From Paenibacillus farraposensis (GTDB lineage: Bacteria > Bacillota > Bacilli > Paenibacillales > Paenibacillaceae), in contig NZ_JAFFQR010000112.1 in the NCBI RefSeq assembly GCF_020736845.1, positions 503,415-567,414 of the forward strand: a stretch of DNA of 64,000 nt, in the 5' to 3' direction. Positions 27,257-35,664 of this stretch are shown here, in pieces. Below the pieces are notes generated by a model. That model saw nothing but the letters and a program-made list of their open reading frames with translations, was not told the DNA's origin and did no database searches. Position numbers and translations under genes: made by a program. Every line of letters starts with the position of its first letter. The stretch's first letter is position 1.

Positions 27257-28216
27257 TTAACGCTTGCTTGGATCATAAAGCTGACCCAATGCGGCCGGAG
27301 CTCGTGACCGGCCTACAGCTGCTACCAGTACAATAATCGTCAAGAGGTATGGCAGCATAAAAATAATTTCCTGGGGAATACTTTGCGACCATGCAAAGAG
27401 CTGTACATAGTTGCGAATGGCTTGAGAGAACCCGAAAAACACGGCTGCGCCAAAAGCACCGAGCGGATTCCATTTGCCGAAAATCATAGCGGCAATCGCA
27501 ATATATCCCTGACCGGAGACCGTATTGTGCGAGAACATATTGGTTGTAGTCAGGGTGATTGTAGCTCCGCCAATCCCAGCTAACGCACCACTGATCATAA
27601 CACCGATATAACGCAGGCGATTTACCTTGATTCCCACTGTGTCCGCTGCACCCGGATGCTCCCCAACCGAACGCAAACGCAAGCCAAACGGAGTTTTATA
27701 CAAGACAAAATATCCGATAATAACCAGCAGAATAGCCAGAAAGGTTGTTGGGTAGGCTTGAAAAAACGCTTTTCCTGCGATGGGAATATCTGCAAGATAA
27801 GGGATGGATATTTCGTTAAATCCCTGAATACGACCGGTGTCACCGTCACCCTCAAATAAAAGCTTGACCATATACAGCGTACTGCCTGCCGCCAGAAAGT
27901 TAATGACAATCCCGCTTATGACTTGATCGGCTTTAAACGTAATAGAGGCTACAGCATGAATCAGCGAAACCGCAATACCGAACACCGCAGCTGACAGCAC
28001 GCCTACCCAAGCCGCAGCAGTTCCTCCTAGTCCAGCTTGTTCAGCGTAATATCCGCCGACACCAGCCGCAAACGCCCCAAATACCATAAGGCCTTCCAAT
28101 CCGAGATTCGTTACACCGGATTTTTCTGAAAAAACTCCGCCGAGAGACGCAAATATAATCGCCGTCGCAAAAACGAGCGTCGTATGGATTAATTCACCAA
28201 GTGTTAACCAACTCAT
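27257..28216 (-). CDS. nupQ: ABC transporter permease (NupQ/YufQ-like)
   Basis: The 319-residue membrane protein has about eight or nine hydrophobic segments and the BPD_transp_2 pattern (VTNLGLEGLMVFGAFAA, then GINxx-like turns and AAMIFGKWNPLGAF). It is the second permease of a BmpA-type nucleoside importer and follows nupP by one base, the usual gene order. The substrate is probably guanosine or other nucleosides by homology with Bacillus NupNOPQ; this is family inference. Confidence 0.88.
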   Translation of the reverse strand: MSWLTLGELIHTTLVFATAIIFASLGGVFSEKSGVTNLGLEGLMVFGAFAAGVGGYYAEQAGLGGTAAAWVGVLSAAVFGIAVSLIHAVASITFKADQVISGIVINFLAAGSTLYMVKLLFEGDGDTGRIQGFNEISIPYLADIPIAGKAFFQAYPTTFLAILLVIIGYFVLYKTPFGLRLRSVGEHPGAADTVGIKVNRLRYIGVMISGALAGIGGATITLTTTNMFSHNTVSGQGYIAIAAMIFGKWNPLGAFGAAVFFGFSQAIRNYVQLFAWSQSIPQEIIFMLPYLLTIIVLVAAVGRSRAPAALGQLYDPSKR

Positions 28217-28217
28217 T

Positions 28218-29297
28218 TTACAACACCTTCTCTTTCTTCCGCTTGGAGTAGAGCGGCTTCACAACCCAGCGCACAATGCCTTGGGCCGCAATGAAGAAAA
28301 TAATCGAGCCAATGACCACCCGGATAATTTCCGGCGGTACATCCGCGCTAAAGCTCATCCCTGCGGAACCATACGTAAGCGTTCCAAACAAAACAGAGCC
28401 TAACAGCACACCGAACGGATTATTCATCCCGATGAGAGACACGGCGATACCGTCAAAGCCCGTTCCCGGCGATCCTGCCATAACGGATTGGTAATGAAAG
28501 ACCCCCAACACTTCAAATGCACCCGCCAAACCTGCAAAAACGCCACTAATAAACATCGCTTTTACGATATTGCGATTTACATTCATACCCGCATAACGGG
28601 ATGCATCCTGATTAAATCCGACAGCCCGAAGCTCGTAGCCCTGTTTTGTTTTCCACATGAAAATATAGAAAAATACCGCCGCCAGCAAAGCAATCACGGT
28701 GCCCCAATGAACCCGGGCATTTCCCATCATCTGTGACAGCCAGTCGATGGAGATTGAGGCCGAAGGCTGAATGTCCACAGAACGATTTTCACCTTCCAAT
28801 AATGCGAACTGATTAATCACCAAGTTGGCCAAATACAGGCCAATCCAGTTCATCATAATGCAGGTAATGACTTCATTTACTCCCCGCTTGGCCTTCAAAT
28901 AGCCCGCAATCGCAGCCCACAGGCCGCCGAAAACAGCCCCTGCAATGACAGCCAGCGGAGCATGAATTATAGCAGGCAGTCCATGCAGCTTGATGCCCAC
29001 GATGGAGGCAGCTGTCATACCTACCAGAAACTGACCTTCACCACCAATATTAAATAAGCCGGCGCGAGCCGCAAAAGCAAATGCCAAACCCGTCAAAATC
29101 AGTGGGGTCATTTCACGGATAGCCTCGCCAAAATTGTATGAATCTCCGTATACACGGCTAAACAAAGCGGAATAAGCGACAATGGGATCATATCCGCCAA
29201 TCAGCATTACGACAGCTCCCAGAAGAAGACCCAAAATAATAGAGACCAGTGCCAGCACAAAGGAGTCTTTCGTAAATATTTTCAATAGGTTAGCCAT
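28218..29297 (-). CDS. nupP: ABC transporter permease (NupP/YufP-like)
   Basis: The 359-residue protein has multiple membrane segments and the BPD_transp_2 signature (AARAGLFNIGGEGQFLVG; VGFNQDASRYAGM; ISGVFAGLAGAFEVLG). It overlaps the end of nupO by eight bases and starts with AAAGGAG six bases upstream. It pairs with NupQ as the channel of the importer. Confidence 0.88.
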   Translation of the reverse strand: MANLLKIFTKDSFVLALVSIILGLLLGAVVMLIGGYDPIVAYSALFSRVYGDSYNFGEAIREMTPLILTGLAFAFAARAGLFNIGGEGQFLVGMTAASIVGIKLHGLPAIIHAPLAVIAGAVFGGLWAAIAGYLKAKRGVNEVITCIMMNWIGLYLANLVINQFALLEGENRSVDIQPSASISIDWLSQMMGNARVHWGTVIALLAAVFFYIFMWKTKQGYELRAVGFNQDASRYAGMNVNRNIVKAMFISGVFAGLAGAFEVLGVFHYQSVMAGSPGTGFDGIAVSLIGMNNPFGVLLGSVLFGTLTYGSAGMSFSADVPPEIIRVVIGSIIFFIAAQGIVRWVVKPLYSKRKKEKVL

Positions 29298-30828
29298 TCT
29301 CTGCTCCTTTCTTCACTGCACTTCCTGCCATCATCATTCCCAGCTCCTGGTCATTCGTTTCTTCCGGCAACACTTCCCCCACAATCTTGCCTTCATAAAT
29401 GACAGCAATCCGGTCGGATACATTCATAATCTCATCCAGCTCAAAAGAGATCAGCAGCACCGCTTTGCCTTGATCCCGCTGAGCAATCAGTTGCTTCTGG
29501 ACAAACTCAATGGCTCCAACATCCAGCCCCCGTGTAGGCTGTGCTGCAATCAGGAGATCCGGATTTTTATCAATTTCGCGCGCAATAATAGCTTTTTGCT
29601 GATTCCCGCCAGACAACGATCTTGCCTTGGTGTGAATATCTGGTGTTCTGACATCGAACTTCTCAATAAGGCTCTTGGCCTGCTTGTTAATAGCATCTTT
29701 GTTTAAAAAGCCATTTTTACTGTAAGGTGCCTGGTAATACGTTTCCAGCACCATGTTTTCGCTCATGGAAAAATCGAGTACCAGCCCATGCTTATGGCGG
29801 TCCTCTGGTATATGTGAAACACCTGCCTCGGAAATTTTGCGTGGCGACTGATTGGTGATCTCTTGTCCCAGCAATTGAATGCTTCCGCCGTCGATCTTGC
29901 GCAAACCTGTCAAAGCTTCGATCAGCTCACTCTGTCCATTTCCATCAACTCCGGCAATCCCCAGAATTTCGCCGGCCTTGACCTTTAAATTCAGCTCATT
30001 CAGTACATGAATGCCATCCTTGTTTTTAGATACCACATTGTTCATTTCCATTACAGTTTGACCTGGCTGTGCACGCTGCTTGTCCACTTTAAAGGACACA
30101 CGGCGACCTACCATTTTCTCTGCCAGCTCATTTGGTGTTGTTGCTGGCGTTTTGACGGTATCAATAACCTGACCGCGACGAATAATGGTTACCGTATCTG
30201 CAATTTGCATGATTTCTTTGAGTTTATGCGTGATAAGGATGATTGATTTTCCTTCCGCTACCAAACGTTTCATAATATCCAGCAACTCAGTAATTTCTTG
30301 TGGTGTAAGCACTGCTGTAGGCTCATCGAAAATGAGAATGTCTGCACCGCGATAGAGCGTTTTGATAATTTCCACACGCTGCTGCATACCAACGGATATA
30401 TCCTCAATTTTGGCATTGGGATTCACCTGAAGACCGTATTGCTCAGACAACCGCTGTACTTCAGCGACAGCCTTTTTATAATTGATTTTCAGACCCTTAC
30501 GCGGCTCCGAGCCCAGAACAATATTTTCGGTAACGGTAAACGGCTGCACGAGCTTAAAGTGCTGATGTACCATGCCGATTCCCAGATCAATCGCCTTATT
30601 GGGGCTATCAATCTGTACCGGTTTCCCATCCATTTCAATTGTCCCTTCGTCTGGCTGATACAGTCCGAAAAGAATATTCATAAGCGTAGATTTACCCGCA
30701 CCATTTTCACCCAAAAGAGCATGAATTTCTCCTTTATGCAGCTTGATGCTGATGGAGTCGTTGGCAACGATGCCGGGAAATCGTTTTGTAATCTTCTTCA
30801 ATTCAACGACGGGGGTCGCTGCATCCAT
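29290..30828 (-). CDS. nupO: Nucleoside ABC transporter ATP-binding protein (NupO/YufO-like)
   Basis: The 512-residue protein contains two fused ABC ATPase domains, as in RbsA-type and NupO proteins. Domain 1 has Walker A GENGAGKST, signature SVGMQQRVEI and DILIFDEPTAVL. Domain 2 has degenerate GVDGNGQSE and signature SLSGGNQQKAIIAREI. The chosen ATG is at 30828 behind AAGGGTGA. It follows the binding-protein gene across a 135-base gap with a hairpin. Confidence 0.9.
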   Translation of the reverse strand: MDAATPVVELKKITKRFPGIVANDSISIKLHKGEIHALLGENGAGKSTLMNILFGLYQPDEGTIEMDGKPVQIDSPNKAIDLGIGMVHQHFKLVQPFTVTENIVLGSEPRKGLKINYKKAVAEVQRLSEQYGLQVNPNAKIEDISVGMQQRVEIIKTLYRGADILIFDEPTAVLTPQEITELLDIMKRLVAEGKSIILITHKLKEIMQIADTVTIIRRGQVIDTVKTPATTPNELAEKMVGRRVSFKVDKQRAQPGQTVMEMNNVVSKNKDGIHVLNELNLKVKAGEILGIAGVDGNGQSELIEALTGLRKIDGGSIQLLGQEITNQSPRKISEAGVSHIPEDRHKHGLVLDFSMSENMVLETYYQAPYSKNGFLNKDAINKQAKSLIEKFDVRTPDIHTKARSLSGGNQQKAIIAREIDKNPDLLIAAQPTRGLDVGAIEFVQKQLIAQRDQGKAVLLISFELDEIMNVSDRIAVIYEGKIVGEVLPEETNDQELGMMMAGSAVKKGAENG

Positions 30829-30908
30829 GAAATCACCCTTATACACTTTATAGTATGTGCTCCAATGAGCTGATTATCTTTATGATTCGTTTAACTCCAG
30901 ACGTAAGA

Positions 30909-30937
30909 ACAAGGCTAGTCTTGTGAACCAGCCTTGT
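30909..30937 (-). terminator. Hairpin between the nucleoside-binding lipoprotein gene and nupO
   Basis: ACAAGGCT (30909-30916) and AGCCTTGT (30930-30937) form a perfect 8-bp stem with no strong T run. Such intercistronic hairpins often cause partial termination or protect the binding-protein mRNA, giving more binding protein than ATPase. Confidence 0.5.
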
Positions 30938-30963
30938 CGCCACCTTTATATTCTTCACACCAA

Positions 30964-32001
30964 TTATTTCGAAGGAACTTTAATTTCGCCCTTGATAATT
31001 TTTTGCTTATATTGCTCTACAAGATCGAGTACATCTTTAGGGACGTTTTTCGTCGATGTATCGGCCAGACCGACTCCGTTATCCTTCAAAGCCAGTGTTT
31101 CAACACCACCCTTGAACTTGCCGTCGATAACTTCTTGAGATACACGTTTTACTGCTTCATCTACATGTTTTACCATGGAGGTCAACGTTACTCCGTCACC
31201 AAACTCAAGCGATTGGTCTTTATCTACACCGATAACCCATACTTGCTGGCCTTGTTGCTTGCGTGCGAGCGCTTCATTAAATACACCCGTACCCGATCCG
31301 CCAGCTGCATGGAAAATAATATCTGCACCAGAGTTGTAGATTGTTGCAGCAGCAGCCTTTCCGAGATCCGGCTTATCGAATGCTCCTGTGTAGTTTACTT
31401 CCAATTTTGCATTTGGGTTCACCGCTTTGATTCCTGCTTCGAAGCCTTTCTCAAAACGTTTGATCAGCGGGCTGTCTTGTCCACCCACAAAACCAATTTT
31501 GTTTGTTTTGGTAAGTTTACCAGCTACAACCCCCGCCAGGAAGGAGCCTTCATTTTCAGCAAAAACAACCGATTTTACGTTAGGCGCATCCACGACACTA
31601 TCGATGATCGCCAGATTTTTGTTCGGGTTCTCTTTTGCCACTTTTCCAATTGCATCCGCCAGATTAAAACCAATGCCCCAAGTCAGATTAAAATCACCTT
31701 TAACAAATTGGTTCAGGTTAGGAATATAATCTTGATCGGATTTACTTTGCAGGTATTTAACTTTAACGCCTGTATCTTTCTCAACGGCTTGCAGCGCCTC
31801 CCAGGCAGATTGGTTAAATGATTTGTCGTTTACTCCGCCCACATCTGTAACCATGCCGATTTGGACATTTGATGGTTTGGCAGAATTGCCTGTGTCCCCA
31901 CCACTTGCGTTGGACGCTCCTTGATTTTTGTTACCGCAACCTGCGAGAATAACCGAGATCGCCAGCAGCATAACCAAAGACATACTGAACATTTTCTTCA
32001 T
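30964..32001 (-). CDS. nupN: BmpA-family nucleoside-binding lipoprotein (NupN/YufN-like)
   Basis: The 345-residue lipoprotein has a type II signal peptide with lipobox LAGC (Cys about residue 22), a flexible Gly/Ser linker, then the BMP fold (QIGMVTDVGGVNDKSFNQSAWEAL, VVFAENEGSFLAGVVAGKLTK, IIFHAAGGSGTGVF). It is the extracellular substrate-capture protein of the importer. The ATG at 32001 follows AAGGGGG by 12 bases; the frame to 32073 has no site. Confidence 0.92.
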   Translation of the reverse strand: MKKMFSMSLVMLLAISVILAGCGNKNQGASNASGGDTGNSAKPSNVQIGMVTDVGGVNDKSFNQSAWEALQAVEKDTGVKVKYLQSKSDQDYIPNLNQFVKGDFNLTWGIGFNLADAIGKVAKENPNKNLAIIDSVVDAPNVKSVVFAENEGSFLAGVVAGKLTKTNKIGFVGGQDSPLIKRFEKGFEAGIKAVNPNAKLEVNYTGAFDKPDLGKAAAATIYNSGADIIFHAAGGSGTGVFNEALARKQQGQQVWVIGVDKDQSLEFGDGVTLTSMVKHVDEAVKRVSQEVIDGKFKGGVETLALKDNGVGLADTSTKNVPKDVLDLVEQYKQKIIKGEIKVPSK

Positions 32002-32118
32002 GCTGATACTGTTCCCCCTTAGTGTTAGATCCCTGGACTGTCTTCTTTTCTTTGAAATAACATGCTTATACATGTCGTTTTCTGACGAGACAGATCACAC
32101 AGAAGACTTACTTTAGAG

Positions 32119-32147
32119 ATTATACAATTATGATCGGCTAAAATCTA
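32119..32147 (-). promoter_or_regulatory. Candidate promoter of the nupN-O-P-Q operon
   Basis: On the minus strand a consensus TATAAT (32124-32119) lies 17 bases after a weak -35 TAGATT (32147-32142). An imperfect palindrome TGTAAGCGTTGCA lies about 45 bases upstream, at 32192-32204. Confidence 0.45.
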
Positions 32148-32293
32148 GATGATTAATAACCTTGGGTTAATTTTTTTTGAATTTCTACAAATGTAAGCGT
32201 TGCATTTTTAAAAAAAACATACATTCTGCCATCACACGTCATATTTATTCGTATTTTGAAGAAAATATACTATTCCGTATCACTGAATAAATA

Positions 32294-32335
32294 CAAAAAA
32301 AGGCATCCCTGCACAGCATACTGCTCGGGATACCT
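32294..32335 (-). terminator. Terminator after rplT
   Basis: On the minus strand AGGTATCCC pairs with GGGATGCCT and is followed by seven T. It closes the infC-rpmI-rplT operon. Confidence 0.88.
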
Positions 32336-32369
32336 CTTGTACCACTTTCGCGGTCTCCACGCTTAAAAA

Positions 32370-32729
32370 TTAAGCGTTGATTTTGCCTTTGGCAACAGTT
32401 GCCAAAGAGTTGAACGCATTGATATCGTTGACTGCAAGATCAGCCAGGATTTTGCGGTTAATGTCCACACCAGCCAATTTCAGGCCGTGCATCAGTTTGC
32501 TGTAAGACAAACCATTCAAACGAGCTGCTGCATTGATACGCACGATCCACAGTTTGCGGAAATTACGTTTTGTCTGACGACGGTCACGGTATGCGTAAAC
32601 AAGCGATTTCATTACCTGCTCGTTAGCTGTTTTAAAAATGCGGTGTTTGGAACCAAAATAACCTTTAGCAAGCTTCAATACTTTTTTATGACGACGACGA
32701 ACGACGAATCCGCCCTTTACTCTTGCCAT
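32370..32729 (-). CDS. rplT: 50S ribosomal protein L20
   Basis: The 119-residue protein matches L20 throughout (MARVKGGFVVRRRHKKVLKLAKGYFG; RDRRQTKRNFRKLWIVRINAAAR). It binds 23S rRNA early in 50S assembly and in Bacillus represses its own operon through the leader RNA. It is the last gene of infC-rpmI-rplT. Confidence 0.98.
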   Translation of the reverse strand: MARVKGGFVVRRRHKKVLKLAKGYFGSKHRIFKTANEQVMKSLVYAYRDRRQTKRNFRKLWIVRINAAARLNGLSYSKLMHGLKLAGVDINRKILADLAVNDINAFNSLATVAKGKINA

Positions 32730-32781
32730 ATTAAAAGACCTCCCAAATAATTTTATGCTTTATTCATTGCCGTGCTATATG

Positions 32782-32982
32782 CTACTTGAGGTTAGCAAGA
32801 CCTTGTTTCAGACGTCTAACATCCCCAGGTGCCATCTCAGGGTTAGTACCCAGAACGCGTTTTGCACGTTTGGACTTGTGGGAAAGCAGATGGTTTTTGT
32901 AAGCTTTGTAACGCATTACTTTACCAGTACCGGTAATCTTGAAGCGGCCTTTAAGGCTGCTATGTGTTTTCATTTTAGGCAT
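32782..32982 (-). CDS. rpmI: 50S ribosomal protein L35
   Basis: The 66-residue protein begins MPKMKTHSSLKGRFKITGTG and has the basic LLSHKSKRAKRVLG motif of L35. It is the middle gene of the operon, with AAGGAGG upstream of its ATG. Confidence 0.98.
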   Translation of the reverse strand: MPKMKTHSSLKGRFKITGTGKVMRYKAYKNHLLSHKSKRAKRVLGTNPEMAPGDVRRLKQGLANLK

Positions 32983-33002
32983 TGAACTTCCTCCTTAATT
33001 TA

Positions 33003-33515
33003 TCATTGACTCTTTGGAGCCAATATCATAATCATGCTGCGTCCTTCGAGCTTGGGTTGACGCTCTACGGTACAAAGATCAGCAACTTCCGATTTCACAC
33101 GTTCTAGAATTTTTTGGCCCACGTTAGCATGGGTAATTTCACGGCCGCGGAAACGAACGGAGCATTTTACCTTATCTCCATCTTTCAGGAACTTCACCAC
33201 ATTGCGAAACTTGGTCTGGTAGTCGTGTTCCTCGATGTTGGAACGGAACCATACCTCTTTGATGTCAACGATCTTCTGGTTCTTACGGGCTTCCTTTTCT
33301 TTCTTCTGTTGCTCATAACGGAATTTTCCGTAATCCATAATCCGACACACGGGCGGCTTCGCTTGAGGCGCCACGTTCACGAGATCCAGGTTGGCGTCAA
33401 TCGCCATTTGCAGAGCTTCACGAGTCGGTGTAATCCCGATTTGTTCCCCGTTCGCACCAACAAGACGTACTTCTCTCACCCGAATCTCATCATTGATCAT
33501 ATGTTCCTTACTAAT
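33003..33515 (-). CDS. infC: Translation initiation factor IF-3, AUU start
   Basis: IF-3 binds the 30S subunit and proofreads initiator tRNA and start codons. The body (NDEIRVREVRLVGANGEQIG; PPVCRIMDYGKFRYEQQKKEK; SVRFRGREITHANVGQKIL) matches the family. I start at the ATT at 33515, reading ISKEHMINDEIR, because Bacillus-type IF-3 begins ISKDFIINEQIR and infC uses a non-canonical AUU start for autoregulation. GGAGG lies nine bases upstream. The internal ATG at 33500 has no ribosome site and would remove the conserved start. Confidence 0.93.
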   Translation of the reverse strand: MSKEHMINDEIRVREVRLVGANGEQIGITPTREALQMAIDANLDLVNVAPQAKPPVCRIMDYGKFRYEQQKKEKEARKNQKIVDIKEVWFRSNIEEHDYQTKFRNVVKFLKDGDKVKCSVRFRGREITHANVGQKILERVKSEVADLCTVERQPKLEGRSMIMILAPKSQ

Positions 33516-33548
33516 AACCCTCCACCTCCAGAACCTGTTATATTTGTA

Positions 33549-33570
33549 TTTTTGTGTCTAGACACAAAAA
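33549..33570. repeat. 22-bp perfect palindrome in the infC leader
   Basis: TTTTTGTGTCT followed by AGACACAAAAA is fully self-complementary. It lies between the leader terminator and the infC ribosome site and overlaps the terminator's T run. Confidence 0.7.
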
Positions 33571-33708
33571 AGGGATGACGACTATGCAGCCGACATCCCT
33601 GTCTGATACTCAATTCATCATGAAAGCTCAATTCACAAATCATTGGATCATGACCAGCCAGTAATACCGGACAGGTGAGAAGTCGGACCTTCTGCTTGTT
33701 AATCCACA
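33566..33708 (-). promoter_or_regulatory. infC-rpmI-rplT leader RNA with attenuator (L20-leader type)
   Basis: Transcript from the promoter at 33732-33760 runs about 140 nt to a hairpin with GGGATG and CATCCC arms and a TTTTTT tail (33600-33566), well before infC. This is the layout of the Bacillus L20 leader, where L20 binds the RNA and favours termination. The rRNA-mimic part was not folded here. Confidence 0.7.
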
Positions 33709-33731
33709 CTTTTCAGTTAACATACTCAAGT

Positions 33732-33760
33732 ATCTTATCACGTTACAAATGAGACGTCAA
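33732..33760 (-). promoter_or_regulatory. Sigma-A promoter of the infC operon
   Basis: On the minus strand TTGACG (33760-33755) and TAAGAT (33737-33732) are exactly 17 bases apart. The -35 box lies inside one arm of the inverted repeat 33751-33788. Confidence 0.8.
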
Positions 33761-33788
33761 TACCTTTCAAAGAAATAATTGACGTCTC
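33751..33788 (-). terminator. Inverted repeat after the GT2 gene, overlapping the infC promoter
   Basis: GAGACGTCAAT (33751-33761) and ATTGACGTCTC (33778-33788) form a perfect 11-bp stem, 33 bases past the GT2 stop. It could terminate the GT2 transcript, though the T run is weak. Its left arm is also the infC -35 region. Confidence 0.5.
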
Positions 33789-33820
33789 CCTTCTCCGGGA
33801 TATGGATACCCTGCCAACAA

Positions 33821-35059
33821 TTATCCCTGCTTGCTCTGAACCTCTTCCAGACGAACGACACGCGTATGTTGAGTATGGCTCCATTGCTTGTTGTTCTGTG
33901 TAAAGAACGCATAGAACGTAATCGGATACCACGATACCAGATAGACCGGGAACAGCAGCAAGTACAAATACACTTTTTTGAACGTGACCTTTTCCAGAAC
34001 CATCGCAATCAAAAAAGTGGCAATGTTCAGAACAACCGCTATGACACCGGTCCAAGCTGGAAATTGCACATAGATGTTTTCAATGTTCGGTCCGCCAAAG
34101 AACGCCATATCGACCCACATCGTTGCGGTCATCAAGAAGGTAAACAACACGATATATACGTTCAGACCGTACAACGCCATATCGAATTTAATCAGGCTTC
34201 TATCCTTGATGCTTTGCCACAGCAACGGGAAGAAATAACGGCGAGCGACCGTGAAGTGACCTTGCATCCAGCGCAGACGCTGTCTGGACGAAGCTTTGAA
34301 TGTCAATGGCTTCTCATCATATACTTTGGCGTCGTAATTAAATCTTGGATATACATTGCGTTGTGTACAGCGCATAGTGAATTCCAAGTCCTCGACGAGA
34401 CTCGTTGCACCCCAGCCCATTTCCTTGAGCAGATTGGTCTCGAAGCACATGCCTGTACCACCAAGGAAATTAGCCATGTTCAGGTTATGACGCGACAGCT
34501 GCCACAGGCGGTTGATATACCAATAGGATACCCCGTATGCCGCTGTGATCCAGGAGTCCTCAGGATTTTTGGTATCAATATATCCCTGAATAACACGGGC
34601 GCCTGTGCATAAATCATTGTTCATTTCACGCAAAAAATTGGTATGCGCCAAATTGTCGGCATCAAACATGACAATCGCGTCATATTGGCGCGGCATAGCC
34701 CATAATTCCTTGAGCATCCACTCAATGGCGTAGCCCTTACCACGCAAATTCGGATTTGTCCGTTCACAAGCATTCAAACCGTGAGCGCGAACGATGTCCG
34801 CCGTCTTATCCGTACAGTTATCACAAATCACGAACACATCGTAAAGTTCCTTCGGATAATCCAGTTGCTTCAAATTCTCCATCAGTGCTCCAACAACCTG
34901 CTCTTCATTGTGGGCAGCGACTAAAATGGCAAATGTTTTTTCCGGAGCTGCATGTTCTTTTCTTTTTTTGCGAACCAATCCGAACAAGGAGAATGCAAAC
35001 TGATAGACTGCGATCACCGCCAGTATAACCTGGAGCGTCACAAAAATAGCGTCTAACAT
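33821..35059 (-). CDS. Membrane glycosyltransferase, family 2 (processive-type)
   Basis: The 412-residue enzyme has an N-terminal membrane segment, a GT-A domain (FAILVAAHNEEQVVGALMENL; DNCTDKT; DAD in VMFDADNLAH; VEDLEFTMR; QRLRW, the QxxRW motif) and three C-terminal membrane segments. These D, DxD, ED and QxxRW marks are those of processive synthases such as PgaC and hyaluronan or cellulose synthases. It probably polymerises an exopolysaccharide from a UDP-sugar at the membrane; the sugar is unknown. The gene stands alone behind a 600-base upstream region. Confidence 0.85.
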   Translation of the reverse strand: MLDAIFVTLQVILAVIAVYQFAFSLFGLVRKKRKEHAAPEKTFAILVAAHNEEQVVGALMENLKQLDYPKELYDVFVICDNCTDKTADIVRAHGLNACERTNPNLRGKGYAIEWMLKELWAMPRQYDAIVMFDADNLAHTNFLREMNNDLCTGARVIQGYIDTKNPEDSWITAAYGVSYWYINRLWQLSRHNLNMANFLGGTGMCFETNLLKEMGWGATSLVEDLEFTMRCTQRNVYPRFNYDAKVYDEKPLTFKASSRQRLRWMQGHFTVARRYFFPLLWQSIKDRSLIKFDMALYGLNVYIVLFTFLMTATMWVDMAFFGGPNIENIYVQFPAWTGVIAVVLNIATFLIAMVLEKVTFKKVYLYLLLFPVYLVSWYPITFYAFFTQNNKQWSHTQHTRVVRLEEVQSKQG

Positions 35060-35664
35060 AATCTCTTGTTACCCCCTTTTTATACCCCTTTAAAAATCTT
35101 GCGTTTGTTTGTGTTCTCTATCTGTGTAGCGCAAGTTGCGGCGCTTTTATGCGCCTTTTCTGTAGTTTTGACCCGACCCTTGCTTTCTTCATTTGGCTGT
35201 GAGCAGCCCCCTTTTGGCTGACACAGGAATGCCATTACGATTTTCGTTGGTTTTCAATCTTTTGTCAAAGCCTTTTAAACCGGTCTCAGCAGCAAAAAAC
35301 ACGACAAACCCTCGTTTAAACCGAGAATGCGGCGCTGAGTCTCCCATTCATAAAGCTTAGGTCTTATTTTCATCCATTTGCTAACTTTTTATTTCTTTAG
35401 TCCCTCCTTTATGTGATCCAATTAGCAACCACTTCTATCCACTTTATCTTATTAGACGGATGAACGCAAAGAAAGTTATACAATACAACTTATATTCCTT
35501 AAACATTTATGTGTAGAATGGAATCAGGCAAATGGTGATTCTTGAAATGAATAGCGTTTAAAAATATGATGGGAGCAAGAGAAAAATTACTTATGGCCTT
35601 GATTCTGTCAAAGTGATTGAAAATATTTGCCGACCGACCTGAAACGGCAACCGGAGGAAACCAA
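35060..35664. other. Gene-free region between GT2 and PAP2, divergent promoters, possible structured RNA
   Basis: No gene is supported in these 605 bases. The minus-strand leader of the GT2 gene contains nested inverted repeats at 35283-35339 (outer CTCAGC with GCTGAG; inner CTCG with CGAG around TTTAAAC). Two copies of GGTTTAAA are present, and a TTGACA lies near 35263. I compared it by eye with cyclic-di-GMP and cyclic-di-AMP riboswitches and could not assign it. Confidence 0.4.

Noticed and set aside
30934..31821. 295-codon open frame opposite the nucleoside-binding lipoprotein
   Set aside because: It is a shadow frame; the minus-strand gene has signal peptide, lipobox and family motifs.
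33779..34612. 277-codon open frame opposite the GT2 gene
   Set aside because: The GT2 frame has all catalytic motifs; this frame has none.
35281..35345. Possible cyclic-di-GMP riboswitch (ACACGACAAACC-like)
   Set aside because: The second conserved part (GGGACGCAAAGC-like) and the tetraloop-receptor pattern are missing on both strands.
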